From UKL13-2 sp031414695 (lineage in GTDB: Bacteria > Pseudomonadota > Gammaproteobacteria > Burkholderiales > Usitatibacteraceae), in NCBI GenBank assembly GCA_031414695.1, contig JANNWG010000037.1:48198-112197 (forward strand): a stretch of 64,000 nucleotides of DNA. The letters run 5' to 3'. Of the stretch, positions 45,074-53,148 are shown piece after piece. Every line of letters starts with the position of its first letter. Positions within the stretch are counted from its first letter, which is position 1. The notes beneath the pieces are model-generated. The model saw only the letters and a list, made by a program, of their open reading frames with translations, did not search any database and was not told where the DNA came from. The position numbers were made by a program, and so were the translations under genes.

Positions 45074-45075
45074 TT

Positions 45076-45136
45076 GTTTATTGATGCTCTTTTTCAAGGC
45101 AAAATCAGCCAAACTGCACGCAAACAGGCGGCTTTC
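45076..45136. repeat. intergenic hairpin repeat, copy 6 (diverged), left of the IS
   Basis: It contains TTTTTCAAGGC, GCCAAACTGCACGCAAACAGGCGGCTTTC, related to the ending of copy 3 (CCAAACTGCACACCAATAGGCGACTTT). It stops 5 bases before the IS left end. Confidence 0.5.
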
Positions 45137-45141
45137 ATTTT

Positions 45142-46404
45142 GGGGCACTTCTCAAAACCCCCAATTACCTACAATTCGCGATTTACGATTTTTTTAATAC
45201 GTATCGTCAGTATTTTTTACGTTTTCACTTGTAACTTACCTCGGTTTTTAGGGGATCTTTCCCCGTCTTTCTCATGCTGCTCATACACAAGACCCACCTC
45301 GGGCATCCAGCGTCACCCAACGCCGTAGGTTAACCACCATCGCCTGCATCGTAATCTGTGCAGTCGCACGGATGAGCCCAACACAACGAATCGATTTGCC
45401 AATCACCTGCTCCCATGCCCCAAATACATGCTCTACACGCGCACGTATGCGGCCTAGTCGCTTGTTACGCGTGTGGATGTCTGTTTGATCAAATCGTTTA
45501 CGGTCATCCTTACGCGAAATCGCATCACGTAGCTGGTTGGCCTTGAGCGTCTGTCGATTAGCCGCACTATCGTAACCACGATCAGCATGCACGGTCTTGC
45601 CGGCCTGTTTGCGTTTGGGGGTGGTGTCGATGATGGGTTCAAAGTGGGTCATGTCGCTGTTGCTGGCGGAGGTGATGTCCACAATGCGAATCAATTTGTG
45701 CTTTTGATCTGCATTGACGTGCGCTTTGTAGCCGTGTTGCCATTGCCCCCGTTTGGCGGTCCAGCCCGCATCGGTGTCTTTGTGGGCAATTTGTTTGTCA
45801 CTCCAGTTGTCAGGTGTCTTGCCTTCGGCTAAGCGTTGTTTCTCATCTTTGGTGAAGTGCATCTTAGGGGTGGGGACGATGGTGGCGTCGATCATTTGTC
45901 CGCCTTTGGCTTCTAGCCCAGCGGCGTTGAGCTGGCGCTGGACGTCGGCAAATAGCGCCGTGCTGGTCTTGGTCTGGGCGAGTTGGTTCTTGAAGTGCCA
46001 GATGGTGCGGGCGTCGGGCAGGTTAAGGGCGTCGGTCATGCCAATGAAGCGTTGCCAGCTGCCGCGGTCAAGTAGGGCGTATTCGGTGTCTTCGTCGGAT
46101 AGGTTGCCGTAGAGTTGTTGCAAGACGATGAGTTTGACGAGTGCTTGAGTTGGGTAGGCAGGGCGTCCGCCTTTGGGCTGGGGGGCTTCGCGGCCAGTGC
46201 TGTCATTCACAACTTTGGTCAGGGCGTCCCAATCAACAAGTTTGTTGAGGGCGTCTAGTACTTTGGTGTACTGTGCAATCTTCTGAAGACGCTGATCCGC
46301 TACAAATAAGTCAGTGGTTTGTTTGTTCATTCTTTTATCCCCTTGGCTGCTGTGCGCTGTTTATTGCATTGTGCTTTTGGCGTTGGGGGTTATTAGAAGT
46401 TCCC
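45142..46404 (-). mobile_element. IS5-family insertion sequence
   Basis: Ends GGGGCACTTCTCAAAACCCCC (left) and, as reverse complement, GGGAACTTCTAATAACCCCC (right) are imperfect terminal inverted repeats enclosing one transposase gene, total about 1.26 kb. ATTT occurs at both outer sides but is 1 base off the left end, so the target duplication is uncertain. It sits between two copies of the intergenic hairpin repeat. Confidence 0.8.
45281..46330 (-). CDS. IS5-family transposase (DDE)
   Basis: A 349-residue transposase. The N-terminal region has G-R-P-A-Y-P-T-Q-A-L-V-K-L-I-V-L-Q-Q-L-Y-G-N-L-S-D. The DDE core shows M-I-D-A-T near residue 145, H-A-D-R-G-Y-D near residue 249 and R-A-R-V-E-H-V-F near residue 303, supplying the Asp-Asp-Glu triad. 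It appears intact and could be active. Its ends match a MITE at 3873-4003. Confidence 0.88.
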   Translation of the reverse strand: MNKQTTDLFVADQRLQKIAQYTKVLDALNKLVDWDALTKVVNDSTGREAPQPKGGRPAYPTQALVKLIVLQQLYGNLSDEDTEYALLDRGSWQRFIGMTDALNLPDARTIWHFKNQLAQTKTSTALFADVQRQLNAAGLEAKGGQMIDATIVPTPKMHFTKDEKQRLAEGKTPDNWSDKQIAHKDTDAGWTAKRGQWQHGYKAHVNADQKHKLIRIVDITSASNSDMTHFEPIIDTTPKRKQAGKTVHADRGYDSAANRQTLKANQLRDAISRKDDRKRFDQTDIHTRNKRLGRIRARVEHVFGAWEQVIGKSIRCVGLIRATAQITMQAMVVNLRRWVTLDARGGSCV

Positions 46405-46412
46405 ATTTACAA

Positions 46413-46475
46413 AGGTGCAATAACTGCAGCTACTTTCAAGCACAAATGACTGAAGTTGCCTGCTAATAGGCGACT
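46413..46475. repeat. intergenic hairpin repeat, copy 7, right of the IS
   Basis: It begins GGTGCAATAACTGC and ends GCTAATAGGCGACTTATG, the family start and end. The inner arms are diverged (CTTTCAAG / TGAAG). The following 46476-46689 holds only a small hairpin (AGGCATT/AATGCCT, 46506-46529) and AT-rich spacer. Confidence 0.6.
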
Positions 46476-46689
46476 TATGTCTAAATACATATCAGGTTAG
46501 GCGCAAGGCATTGTCGAAGTCGAATGCCTCATTAACAGGTGGCATTCCTCAGTTGCTGTCGAGCATGCTGACAGCTACAAGATTTGAATTAGCGTGATAA
46601 AGATTCACATAATAAAAAAAGCGCCCCCAGAGACGCCAATAAAAATTCAGGTCATATTCACTAGAATTAATTTATAAAAAAGGATTTAT

Positions 46690-46971
46690 ATGCGTGTTTC
46701 AATGACTAAATTGAAATCGCACCTTGCCCGATATGTTCGGCAGGCGCAGTCAGGCATTGTGGTTGAGGTGACATGCCACTGGAGAGTGGTCGCGCGTCTT
46801 CTTGGGATTGCCGCAACAGATGGCACAGCAGCATCGCGACTGGTGGCAGCAGGTGCGGCAACTTGGGGTTGTGGCTAACCGAAAGGTGGCGCACTGCGAT
46901 TACGTGATGACGCTAAATCTAAATCTGTATCTAAACTTGTATCGCAGCTCGTGCTGGATAATCGCGATTAA
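46690..46971 (+). pseudogene. Phd/YefM-family antitoxin broken by an in-frame stop
   Basis: The first 62 residues are a good Phd/YefM start (M-R-V-S-M-T-K-L-K-S-H-L-A-R-Y-V-R-Q-A-Q-S-G, then V-V-A-R-L). A TAA at 46876-46878 follows, after which the same frame continues P-K-G-G-A-L-R-L-R-D-D ... V-L-D-N-R-D to a stop at 46971, the normal family ending. So one nonsense change, probably CAA or AAA to TAA, splits it. No VapC toxin gene follows within the next 130 bases, so the module is dead and toxinless. Confidence 0.75.
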
Positions 46972-47102
46972 TTATTTGTAGTGACTCAACTGTAATGGCT
47001 AAACTTAATGTTTAGCACCAAATCTACGAGCAATCTTTTTCACGATGTTCGTATGCTGGAAAAAAAACGAACAGCATTAAAGTTAAACTTAATGCTGCAT
47101 GG

Positions 47103-47483
47103 TTAGCTTACAACATGAGTCGGCCTGCTACGTTGTATCTTCGTTGCCAATGCTTCTTCTGTGTATTTGTTTATGCTGATATTTGCCTTTTGTGCAGCGA
47201 TGGCAATTTCACGGTGCATATCTTGCGGCACACGAACTTGAAAAGTGCCCGTAAACGGTTTTTCGGGCTTATCACCTAGTTCACGACAAAGCGCTAGATA
47301 CTCATCAACTGCGTTCTTAAAGTTTGCAGTCAATGTCGGCACATCTACGCCGTCATAGATAATCAAATCACGGATATAAAGCACCTTTCCGTACAGCGTT
47401 TCGTCTTCCACGCTGACATTAACGGTTCCGCAATAGCCTCTGTACTCCAAAAGATCGCTTTCGATTTTAGTTGTCATCTTCAT
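47103..47483 (-). CDS. hicB: HicB-family antitoxin
   Basis: A 126-residue protein: the degenerate RNase H-like half (Y-R-G-Y-C-G-T-V-N-V ... G-V-D-V-P-T-L-T-A-N-F-K-N-A-V-D-E-Y), then a C-terminal ribbon-helix-helix-like part (F-Q-V-R-V-P-Q-D-M-H-R-E-I-A-I-A-A). The antitoxin neutralises HicA and binds its own promoter. The ATG at 47477 has better spacing to GAGGA than the one at 47483. It overlaps hicA by 17 bases. Confidence 0.85.
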   Translation of the reverse strand: MKMTTKIESDLLEYRGYCGTVNVSVEDETLYGKVLYIRDLIIYDGVDVPTLTANFKNAVDEYLALCRELGDKPEKPFTGTFQVRVPQDMHREIAIAAQKANISINKYTEEALATKIQRSRPTHVVS

Positions 47484-47745
47484 TTTCCTCTGCGCGTCCG
47501 AGCGCCTCTAAAAATACCAGCACAAGTTGTAGTTGGTAGCGTTTTATTTTCTCGGCGCCATGCGGCTTATACATTCCAACTAACTTTCGTTTAGTTGAGG
47601 TATTAACAAAACTGCCATGAGAGCTACCGCCTGAAGAAGTGTGCCAACTAAAGCCGAAAGACTGCATGACCGGTATCAATTCATTCCAAGAAAAATCTTT
47701 GGGTAGTGTTTTTAAGCGGGCTAATCGTTTTGCTGACGATGTCAT
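47467..47745 (-). CDS. hicA: HicA-family toxin (mRNA interferase)
   Basis: A 92-residue protein. The dsRBD-like fold carries the conserved G-G-S-S-H-G-S-F motif with the catalytic His near residue 43. HicA cleaves mRNA; HicB is immediately downstream in the same operon. No promoter is obvious in the 130 bases before it. Confidence 0.83.
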   Translation of the reverse strand: MTSSAKRLARLKTLPKDFSWNELIPVMQSFGFSWHTSSGGSSHGSFVNTSTKRKLVGMYKPHGAEKIKRYQLQLVLVFLEALGRAEENEDDN

Positions 47746-47877
47746 TATGGCTAACTTTTTGGATTGTGCAACTGAACTCTAGTTGCAGTGGCTAAATATA
47801 CAGTATTGACCATGCAGTATGTACATCGCTATGGGTAAGACAATACTGGAACATGTGCAGACATGACAAAAGCAACC

Positions 47878-48180
47878 TCAATCGCGCTCAAACCCCACCC
47901 ACGCCCGCCTCTCCACATCCCACAATTTACAAACCGAAAACGCGCGCAGTGCGGTGCTGATGCTCATGCGCTCTTGGCGAATGTCTGTCGCGAACGCTTT
48001 GTTTAATGCGGCTTGTGCTTTTGGTAGGTAGTAGAGGGGGATCTTTGGGTCGATGTGGTGTGCGGGTGCTCTAGGATATTGAGCATTGACCAACTGCTGC
48101 CCGTCGGAAAACCCATGTGGATTGTTGTAGTCAGTTGTCGTTTTGCAGCGGGCGTTGTTTTGCGTCGGTGTGCCGCTTTA
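47878..48180 (-). pseudogene. 3' fragment of a second fatty acid desaturase gene
   Basis: The DNA matches the end of the intact desaturase gene (53149-53450) for about 300 bases in the same orientation. The last about 55 codons stay in frame (H-H-I-D-P-K-I-P-L-Y ... W-V-G-F-E). A one-base shift near 48063 (GTGCGGGTGCTC against GTGCGGTGTGCTC) breaks it, and the first two His boxes are missing. It lies directly past the HDO enzyme gene. Confidence 0.85.
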
Positions 48181-48228
48181 CATGTATGCGCGAGTGACGC
48201 AAATCAAGCGACAATAATCCTCGCACCA

Positions 48229-48948
48229 CTATGCTGCCGCTTGACGTTGCATCCTGCTTATTTCACCAGCATCCACTCCATAGTCGGTAGGATTTTCACA
48301 GTTATCCATCGCTTGACGAAGCATCTCACTATACAAATGTCCCGAAACACGCATCGTGTAGATAACGGCATCTAGATCGTCTTGCGTATGAATAAGTCGC
48401 TTCAGGTACTCAAACATAAGCATGTTATGCGCCTGATCGGCTTCAATATGTTCCATCAAAAATCCGAGTGCGTTGGCAGGCACGCCAGCGCGTTCAAGTG
48501 CTGCCTGATAGATATGCCCAACTTGCGTTGGCATAAACTCAAGGAAATACAAATAGCCTAAATAGCCAATCGGATTACGATATATGATTTGATAAAATGG
48601 AAAAGCGGTAAGTGCAATGGTGGCGGGTAATGGATTTGAGCTTGCAATGTGAGAAACGTCCTTACCCATGTTTTCAAGATCCTTCAGCGCGAGTAAATCA
48701 TGCCCCACTTCAGAGATAGCATGTTTGAAAAACATTTTTACGGTATCACGATCAACGCCACGAAAATAGACGGCGGCTAACCCCTGCATTTGTGGGTCTT
48801 CCTTAGTGTAGTGATATACCTCACGCAAAATTGATTGGTAATGGGCTATTTTGAAATCACCCGCAATCAGCTTGGCGATAGGTGCTGATGCATTAAATGC
48901 AACCATAGTTGATTCAAAAGCATGGGCAAGTTCTTCTTTAATATTCAT
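48229..48948 (-). CDS. heme-oxygenase-like diiron enzyme (HDO superfamily, iron-containing redox enzyme)
   Basis: A 239-residue all-helical protein. Candidate iron ligands are Glu43 and His46 (L-R-E-V-Y-H-Y), Glu80 and His83 with Asp90 (S-E-V-G-H-D-L-L-A-L-K-D), and Glu169, Asp171 or His174 (H-I-E-A-D-Q-A-H-N). This spacing recalls the HDO fold used by UndA-, CADD- or SznF-like oxidases for N-oxygenation, decarboxylation or C-C cleavage. Reaction here unknown. It is the last of three genes (hydrolase, acyltransferase, HDO) on the minus strand. Confidence 0.7.
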   Translation of the reverse strand: MNIKEELAHAFESTMVAFNASAPIAKLIAGDFKIAHYQSILREVYHYTKEDPQMQGLAAVYFRGVDRDTVKMFFKHAISEVGHDLLALKDLENMGKDVSHIASSNPLPATIALTAFPFYQIIYRNPIGYLGYLYFLEFMPTQVGHIYQAALERAGVPANALGFLMEHIEADQAHNMLMFEYLKRLIHTQDDLDAVIYTMRVSGHLYSEMLRQAMDNCENPTDYGVDAGEISRMQRQAAA

Positions 48949-49004
48949 GGCTTGATTAGTCTCAGCGTCTAAGTACAGTTGATGATAATTAAATATTTTT
49001 CTAG

Positions 49005-49658
49005 CTACGCCGCTAACGCTGTGGCAGCTAAATGTAACGCCACCACGTGCGCCAATGGGGACTTAATCTCCTCTAGGTACTGCATATCATCAAGGTGAAA
49101 TACTAGCGGCGTAGTTTCGCCAAGCTCTGGATGAATACAATTTTCGCGATATTCACGATAGCCAAGCCGCTTAAAAAAACCGACTAAATGACTATTGCAA
49201 TCTATACAATTAAATCTCACGTCACGCAGTAACCCTAACTGATAGCACGCAGCGGCTAAGTCAATGGCCAGCGTACTGCCACGCTTTTGTGGGTCGATCA
49301 TCAGTCTAGTTACGATGGCAGCTTGTGTTTGCGGTGAGTCACAGTAGGCGGCGATACCATACAATTCTTCATACAACCCTAGCTGAGAATCACGCGCAAG
49401 ATTGACGCGTACAACGCCTACGATTTGATCGTTCTGCCATGCAACAAAATTGGTCGCGCAGGCATCAAGGGGATCACAAATAATTTTGCGCGAATGATCG
49501 GCATATTTTTGCGGGCGTTTCATTTCTTCGTGATAAATCTTGTATCGGTATCGGTATATTTCCATCAAGTCTGCTAACGAGTGAGCAGCCTTTATGGTGA
49601 TGACGTTTTTAGCTTCGTGCGTGGGCGTTTCACATTGTTCGTTGGTTAAGATTGTCAT
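49005..49658 (-). CDS. FeeM/LuxI-like N-acyltransferase of the GNAT fold
   Basis: A 217-residue protein. Segment I-Y-R-Y-R-Y-K-I-Y-H-E-E-M near residue 35 resembles the substrate-binding start of autoinducer synthases and N-acyl amino acid synthases. G-V-V-R-V-N-L-A-R is the central strand, and R-L-M-I-D-P-Q-K-R-G-S-T the GNAT acyl-binding part. Such enzymes transfer acyl groups from acyl-ACP to an amine. It is 56 bases before the HDO gene and 67 bases after the hydrolase gene. Confidence 0.65.
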   Translation of the reverse strand: MTILTNEQCETPTHEAKNVITIKAAHSLADLMEIYRYRYKIYHEEMKRPQKYADHSRKIICDPLDACATNFVAWQNDQIVGVVRVNLARDSQLGLYEELYGIAAYCDSPQTQAAIVTRLMIDPQKRGSTLAIDLAAACYQLGLLRDVRFNCIDCNSHLVGFFKRLGYREYRENCIHPELGETTPLVFHLDDMQYLEEIKSPLAHVVALHLAATALAA

Positions 49659-49725
49659 TGGTGACTCTGCTTGTCATTTGTATGAGTAGCGCTCTGATTG
49701 ATAGTCGAATTTATATTTCTTACCC

Positions 49726-50847
49726 TTAACTTCCCAAACTATCATTCGGCGATGGCCCTGTCAGGTATCCCATGTAGCAGACCTTGCCATCGGCTTCGCA
49801 TCCAAACGGGTAAACGCTTTTTTCACCCTCACCGGGTGCCACATCATCTTTGCAGGCAAAGACGCGGTCAAAGAATCGTTTGGCAACTTTGAAACGCTTG
49901 CGACGCACCATGTCCAATGTTTCCCCTTCAAGAAAATAGCGATGCCCAGCACCACCAGCTGCACCCTCAAAATCGACATATCGCACTTTGGGATTTGGCG
50001 ATGGTGGTGGTGATGATTTTGGAATCATGCCGAGCTTGACATCGTTATCAACAACACTCGAAGCCGCCAAAATCCAATCATTTTTATTAAACGTGACGTA
50101 GACTTTTTTCAGAGGTGATAAATTTGCCAGCAATTTGTGCTGAGCTGTTGCATCGACAGCGGGTGCTAGAAATATTACATTGCAAAATTGTGCAAGGTCA
50201 CTGTTATTTCGAATGATAGTTCGATGCAGTAACTCAGAGCCTAAGCTATGTGCAGCGACTGAAAATGTACACTTTGTGGCATTGGCTGCTACTTTAATTT
50301 CAGCAATCAATGTTAAGAAATGATCTAGTGCATTTGCCGAGGCAGCTGCGTTCAATTTTGCTTGTTGGTATCGACCACTTTTTTCAGAAAACCAACTTTT
50401 ATATTTTTTCTTGTCCGATAACCCATCGTCATCACCTACAACGGTATCAAACTCACTTAAATCATCAAGCTGCGAAGGTAAAAAACCTTCGGATGGCCAG
50501 CTAAAGCCAATGACTTCTACCGCCTCATATGTTTGAGAAATAAAATGGCAACGATCAAGTGTTTTTTCAAAATTATTGTTATTGCCATGTATGTAAACGA
50601 GGATGCTTCGTCCGTTACTCACAGCATTGTTAGCGCAATCGGTGATTCGCCTTTTGATGACGGCGTCGCTTGCATTAAGAACAATATTTTGTGTATTCCA
50701 TTCTGGGTCTTCTAAGTTACCGCTGGTATTGCTGACATCGGCAATGCAGAGGCTGGAATTGTTTGCTGCGAATTTAGAGGTGAAAGCCTTACCGCCATGT
50801 TGCAAATTTGCTTCTGAGTTTTGTTTGCGGTTTGTAATGATTAGCAT
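49726..50847 (-). CDS. alpha/beta hydrolase of the DUF900 type
   Basis: A 373-residue protein. It has I-L-V-Y-I-H-G-N-N-N-N-F near residue 80, the pattern of DUF900 hydrolases. A nucleophile elbow A-H-S-L-G-S lies near residue 198, and an acidic residue in F-L-A-P-A-V-D follows. No signal peptide is visible, so it is probably cytoplasmic. It shares an upstream hairpin element with the oxoamine synthase gene. Substrate unknown; perhaps a thioesterase or amidase for the pathway, which is a guess. Confidence 0.65.
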   Translation of the reverse strand: MLIITNRKQNSEANLQHGGKAFTSKFAANNSSLCIADVSNTSGNLEDPEWNTQNIVLNASDAVIKRRITDCANNAVSNGRSILVYIHGNNNNFEKTLDRCHFISQTYEAVEVIGFSWPSEGFLPSQLDDLSEFDTVVGDDDGLSDKKKYKSWFSEKSGRYQQAKLNAAASANALDHFLTLIAEIKVAANATKCTFSVAAHSLGSELLHRTIIRNNSDLAQFCNVIFLAPAVDATAQHKLLANLSPLKKVYVTFNKNDWILAASSVVDNDVKLGMIPKSSPPPSPNPKVRYVDFEGAAGGAGHRYFLEGETLDMVRRKRFKVAKRFFDRVFACKDDVAPGEGEKSVYPFGCEADGKVCYMGYLTGPSPNDSLGS

Positions 50848-50889
50848 GATGATTCCATTTGGAAAATAGTGTTGTTGCGTTTAATGAAC

Positions 50890-50937
50890 GTACTCTATCG
50901 ATTTGTAATGAAAAAAAACCTACCTGCTAAGGTAGGA
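50890..50937 (-). promoter_or_regulatory. shared leader element, copy before the alpha/beta hydrolase
   Basis: On the minus strand: hairpin CCTACCT/AGGTAGG (50919-50936), then eight T, then TCGATAGAGT (50901-50892). The start codon is 45 bases further on. The same order of parts precedes the oxoamine synthase gene at 55763-55810. Confidence 0.6.
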
Positions 50938-51005
50938 AATCTAGCTGAATTGTTGTGTATGTAACTATCTGACTAACACCGTGCTAACAATTTATTTTTT
51001 GTAAA

Positions 51006-51066
51006 AGTGCAATAGCGGCGGGCATTTTCAGACATAAATGTCTGCAGTTAACCGTCAATAGGTGAC
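51006..51066. repeat. intergenic hairpin repeat, copy 8
   Basis: Starts AGTGCAATAGCGGCGGGCAT; inner arms CAGACAT and ATGTCTG are perfect complements; ends with CAATAGGTGACTTT. The surrounding 50938-51302 holds no gene that I can support. Confidence 0.7.
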
Positions 51067-51302
51067 TTTGCTTATCAAAAACTGTAATCGTCGTCACTTG
51101 CTAAGAGTTTCTATAGGTTGTGAAGACAGCACAACACCCGTTCGGGTTAGGTGAATTGAATTGTTCACATGTGTTTAATGGACAGCGCCAAACGTGACGC
51201 AGCGCTCGCACTTTTGCAGTCGCTATGTCAAGATTTGGTTAGTAGTTGAGCACCATGCAGACATTAGTCATAAACAAGGTTCAACATGAGCAATCTAATG
51301 TA

Positions 51303-51360
51303 GCGAGCAAACTTTCAAACGACATTGGCGAGCAAACTTTCAAACGACATTGGCGAGCAA
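51303..51360 (+). repeat. 25-nt tandem repeat, 2.3 copies
   Basis: GCGAGCAAACTTTCAAACGA followed by CATTG is repeated at 51303 and 51328 without change, and the first 8 bases occur again at 51353. It lies 110 bases before the AbiE genes and could be a set of binding sites or a replication-slippage product. Confidence 0.8.
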
Positions 51361-51422
51361 ATGCCATATATAGAATATTGCGCCAAACTTCAGTACTGTT
51401 TAATTATTATCGTAGCAAACCT

Positions 51423-51470
51423 AAATATAGTATGTTAATGTATGAATTCATCCATTAATTTACTATATTT
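51423..51470 (+). promoter_or_regulatory. 48-nt palindromic operator abutting the AbiEii start codon
   Basis: Left arm AAATATAGTATGTTAATG and right arm CATTAATTTACTATATTT are complementary at 16 of 18 positions. The 12-base centre contains ATGAATTCAT, itself a palindrome. The right arm ends at the base before the ATG (51471), so no ribosome site fits; the message may be leaderless or weakly translated. AbiE systems autorepress through inverted repeats. Confidence 0.75.
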
Positions 51471-52403
51471 ATGGCAAAGCGCGTTTTAACCATCGCCGAG
51501 CAGCAGCAGCTCAGGCTGACATTGCAAACAGCAACGATTGCGGCATTGATGGATTCGCGTCGTTGGGCGCCCGGCGACATCGCCTTTCAAGGCGGCACGT
51601 CGCTACATCTGGCGCATGGTTCTGCTCGCTTCAGTGAGGACTTAGACTTTATGGTGAGAGGCGGGTTATCGCTTCGTGCCTTATCAGCGCAAATCGAAAA
51701 AAAACTACGCTTGCCGGCTGATATTCCGGCTGATCTTGCCCTAGCAGTTTCAGCGAGCAAAGATGATCGCAATCCACATGTATTCAATGTCACGCTTAGT
51801 GGCCCCAATGTGCTTGGCAGCGCAAAACTAAAAATTGAACTGTGGCAAACACCAGACGCCGCCCTTAAAACATTACAGTTAAAAATTTCAACTATTACGT
51901 CTGCTGCGGGTCAAGCGTTTGTTCCAACATTGACCTTAAGCGAAATTTTTGCAGATAAGGTTTATGCCATTGGCGCACGTGCACGAATTAAGCCGCGTGA
52001 TATTTTTGACCTTGCTTGGTTGTGTGAAAAGCAACCCTTTGAACCCACAGCAGAGTCACTTCTTACGCGGTTAGCAATTTACCCCGTTGAAAGCGGCAAT
52101 ATGGCCGATACAGCGTCAGCGTGGCTGGCAAATGCAGAAGAGCGCTTAATTGAGCTCAAGTCACCTACCGCAGCAAAAAAAGTCATGACTGATTTGAAAC
52201 GCTGGTTGCCAACATCGTGGCGAATGGACGAAGTCGTTGCAGCGGAAATGCTAAAACCTGCGGTAGTACACCTGAGTGCAGCAATGACGATCATGCGTAA
52301 TGCAATGAACATGCCGCAAAAAACATTGGCAGCTGCGGGCACTGACGCCAAGGCAGCGCCCAAAGCAGTGAAAAAAAATGTGCGCGTGAAAAAAATGCGC
52401 TAA
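51471..52403 (+). CDS. AbiEii/AbiGii-type nucleotidyltransferase toxin
   Basis: A 310-residue protein. F-Q-G-G-T-S-L-H-L-A-H-G near residue 42 and E-D-L-D-F-M near residue 58 make the nucleotidyltransferase active site. P-T-L-T-L-S-E-I-F-A-D-K and R-I-K-P-R-D-I-F-D-L-A are typical of the AbiEii family. A Lys/Ala-rich tail ends it. Relatives modify tRNA or block growth during phage infection. It comes before the antitoxin, the reverse of the usual order. Confidence 0.85.
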   Translation: MAKRVLTIAEQQQLRLTLQTATIAALMDSRRWAPGDIAFQGGTSLHLAHGSARFSEDLDFMVRGGLSLRALSAQIEKKLRLPADIPADLALAVSASKDDRNPHVFNVTLSGPNVLGSAKLKIELWQTPDAALKTLQLKISTITSAAGQAFVPTLTLSEIFADKVYAIGARARIKPRDIFDLAWLCEKQPFEPTAESLLTRLAIYPVESGNMADTASAWLANAEERLIELKSPTAAKKVMTDLKRWLPTSWRMDEVVAAEMLKPAVVHLSAAMTIMRNAMNMPQKTLAAAGTDAKAAPKAVKKNVRVKKMR

Positions 52404-52426
52404 GCAAATACGATGACGATATTTTT

Positions 52427-53077
52427 ATGAAAGCACAGACAAACACCTATCAATCCGCATTAAAACGCTTAGACGCCGTCCCAGAAATTTTTACAGGCGG
52501 TGACCTTACGACGTTGTTCGGCTGGACATCGGCTATCTGTTCAAATTACTTAGCCGTTTGGCGCAAAGCAAAGCTAGTGAAATCGCTGGGTGGCCGGGCG
52601 GATGTGCATATGAACCTGCTGCGTAACCGCAACGCTAATATTGAAGCAGCACTCAGAAGGCTCTATCCACGGGCGATTAAAGTTGGTGTGGATATTTTGC
52701 GCGAAGCTGGCTGGACAACACAAATTCCACGCACCATCGAAGTAGCCGTTCCACATAAAAGCTCTATCTATCGCTTACATGATGTTGAAGTCACCACCAG
52801 AACAGAAAAATGGTATGTGACTGTAGCGGTGGGCACAGAGCGTGTTGCACAGTCCATTGATCGTCTTAATCCTGCATGGGCATTAGCCGATATGCTTAAT
52901 CGCGCAAACGATAAACGTATTCGTCATCGCTGGCTGTTAGCACCCGACGATATTGATCTTGATGCTGCGCGGCAAGATGTGTCGATGCATCAAGCGATTC
53001 AAGCACTCGCTCTGAATAAGTCATGTTTGGATGAAGCCGAATATACGGCGCTCTACGATAGCCTCCTGCATGAATAG
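52427..53077 (+). CDS. AbiEi-like antitoxin/regulator
   Basis: A 216-residue protein starting 23 bases after the toxin. The N-terminal 70 residues look like the winged-helix of AbiEi antitoxins (D-L-T-T-L-F-G-W-T-S-A-I-C-S-N-Y-L-A-V-W-R-K-A-K-L-V). The rest is the neutralising part. The family binds the operator of its own module. Placement after the nucleotidyltransferase suggests the antitoxin here, though sequence similarity seems weak. Confidence 0.65.
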   Translation: MKAQTNTYQSALKRLDAVPEIFTGGDLTTLFGWTSAICSNYLAVWRKAKLVKSLGGRADVHMNLLRNRNANIEAALRRLYPRAIKVGVDILREAGWTTQIPRTIEVAVPHKSSIYRLHDVEVTTRTEKWYVTVAVGTERVAQSIDRLNPAWALADMLNRANDKRIRHRWLLAPDDIDLDAARQDVSMHQAIQALALNKSCLDEAEYTALYDSLLHE

Positions 53078-53148
53078 TTGGCATGGCTTTATACGATAGG
53101 GTTTACAGCGTTGCGTCTATGCATTGTTATTGAATGTTGCCTTCGTAC

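Noticed and set aside
45137..46408. ATTT as a target duplication of the IS5-family element
   Set aside because: On the left side it is separated from the inverted repeat by one base, so exact boundaries do not fit; left as uncertain.
51303..51360. Possible CRISPR array
   Set aside because: Only 2.3 directly abutting 25-nt units without spacers; this is a tandem repeat.
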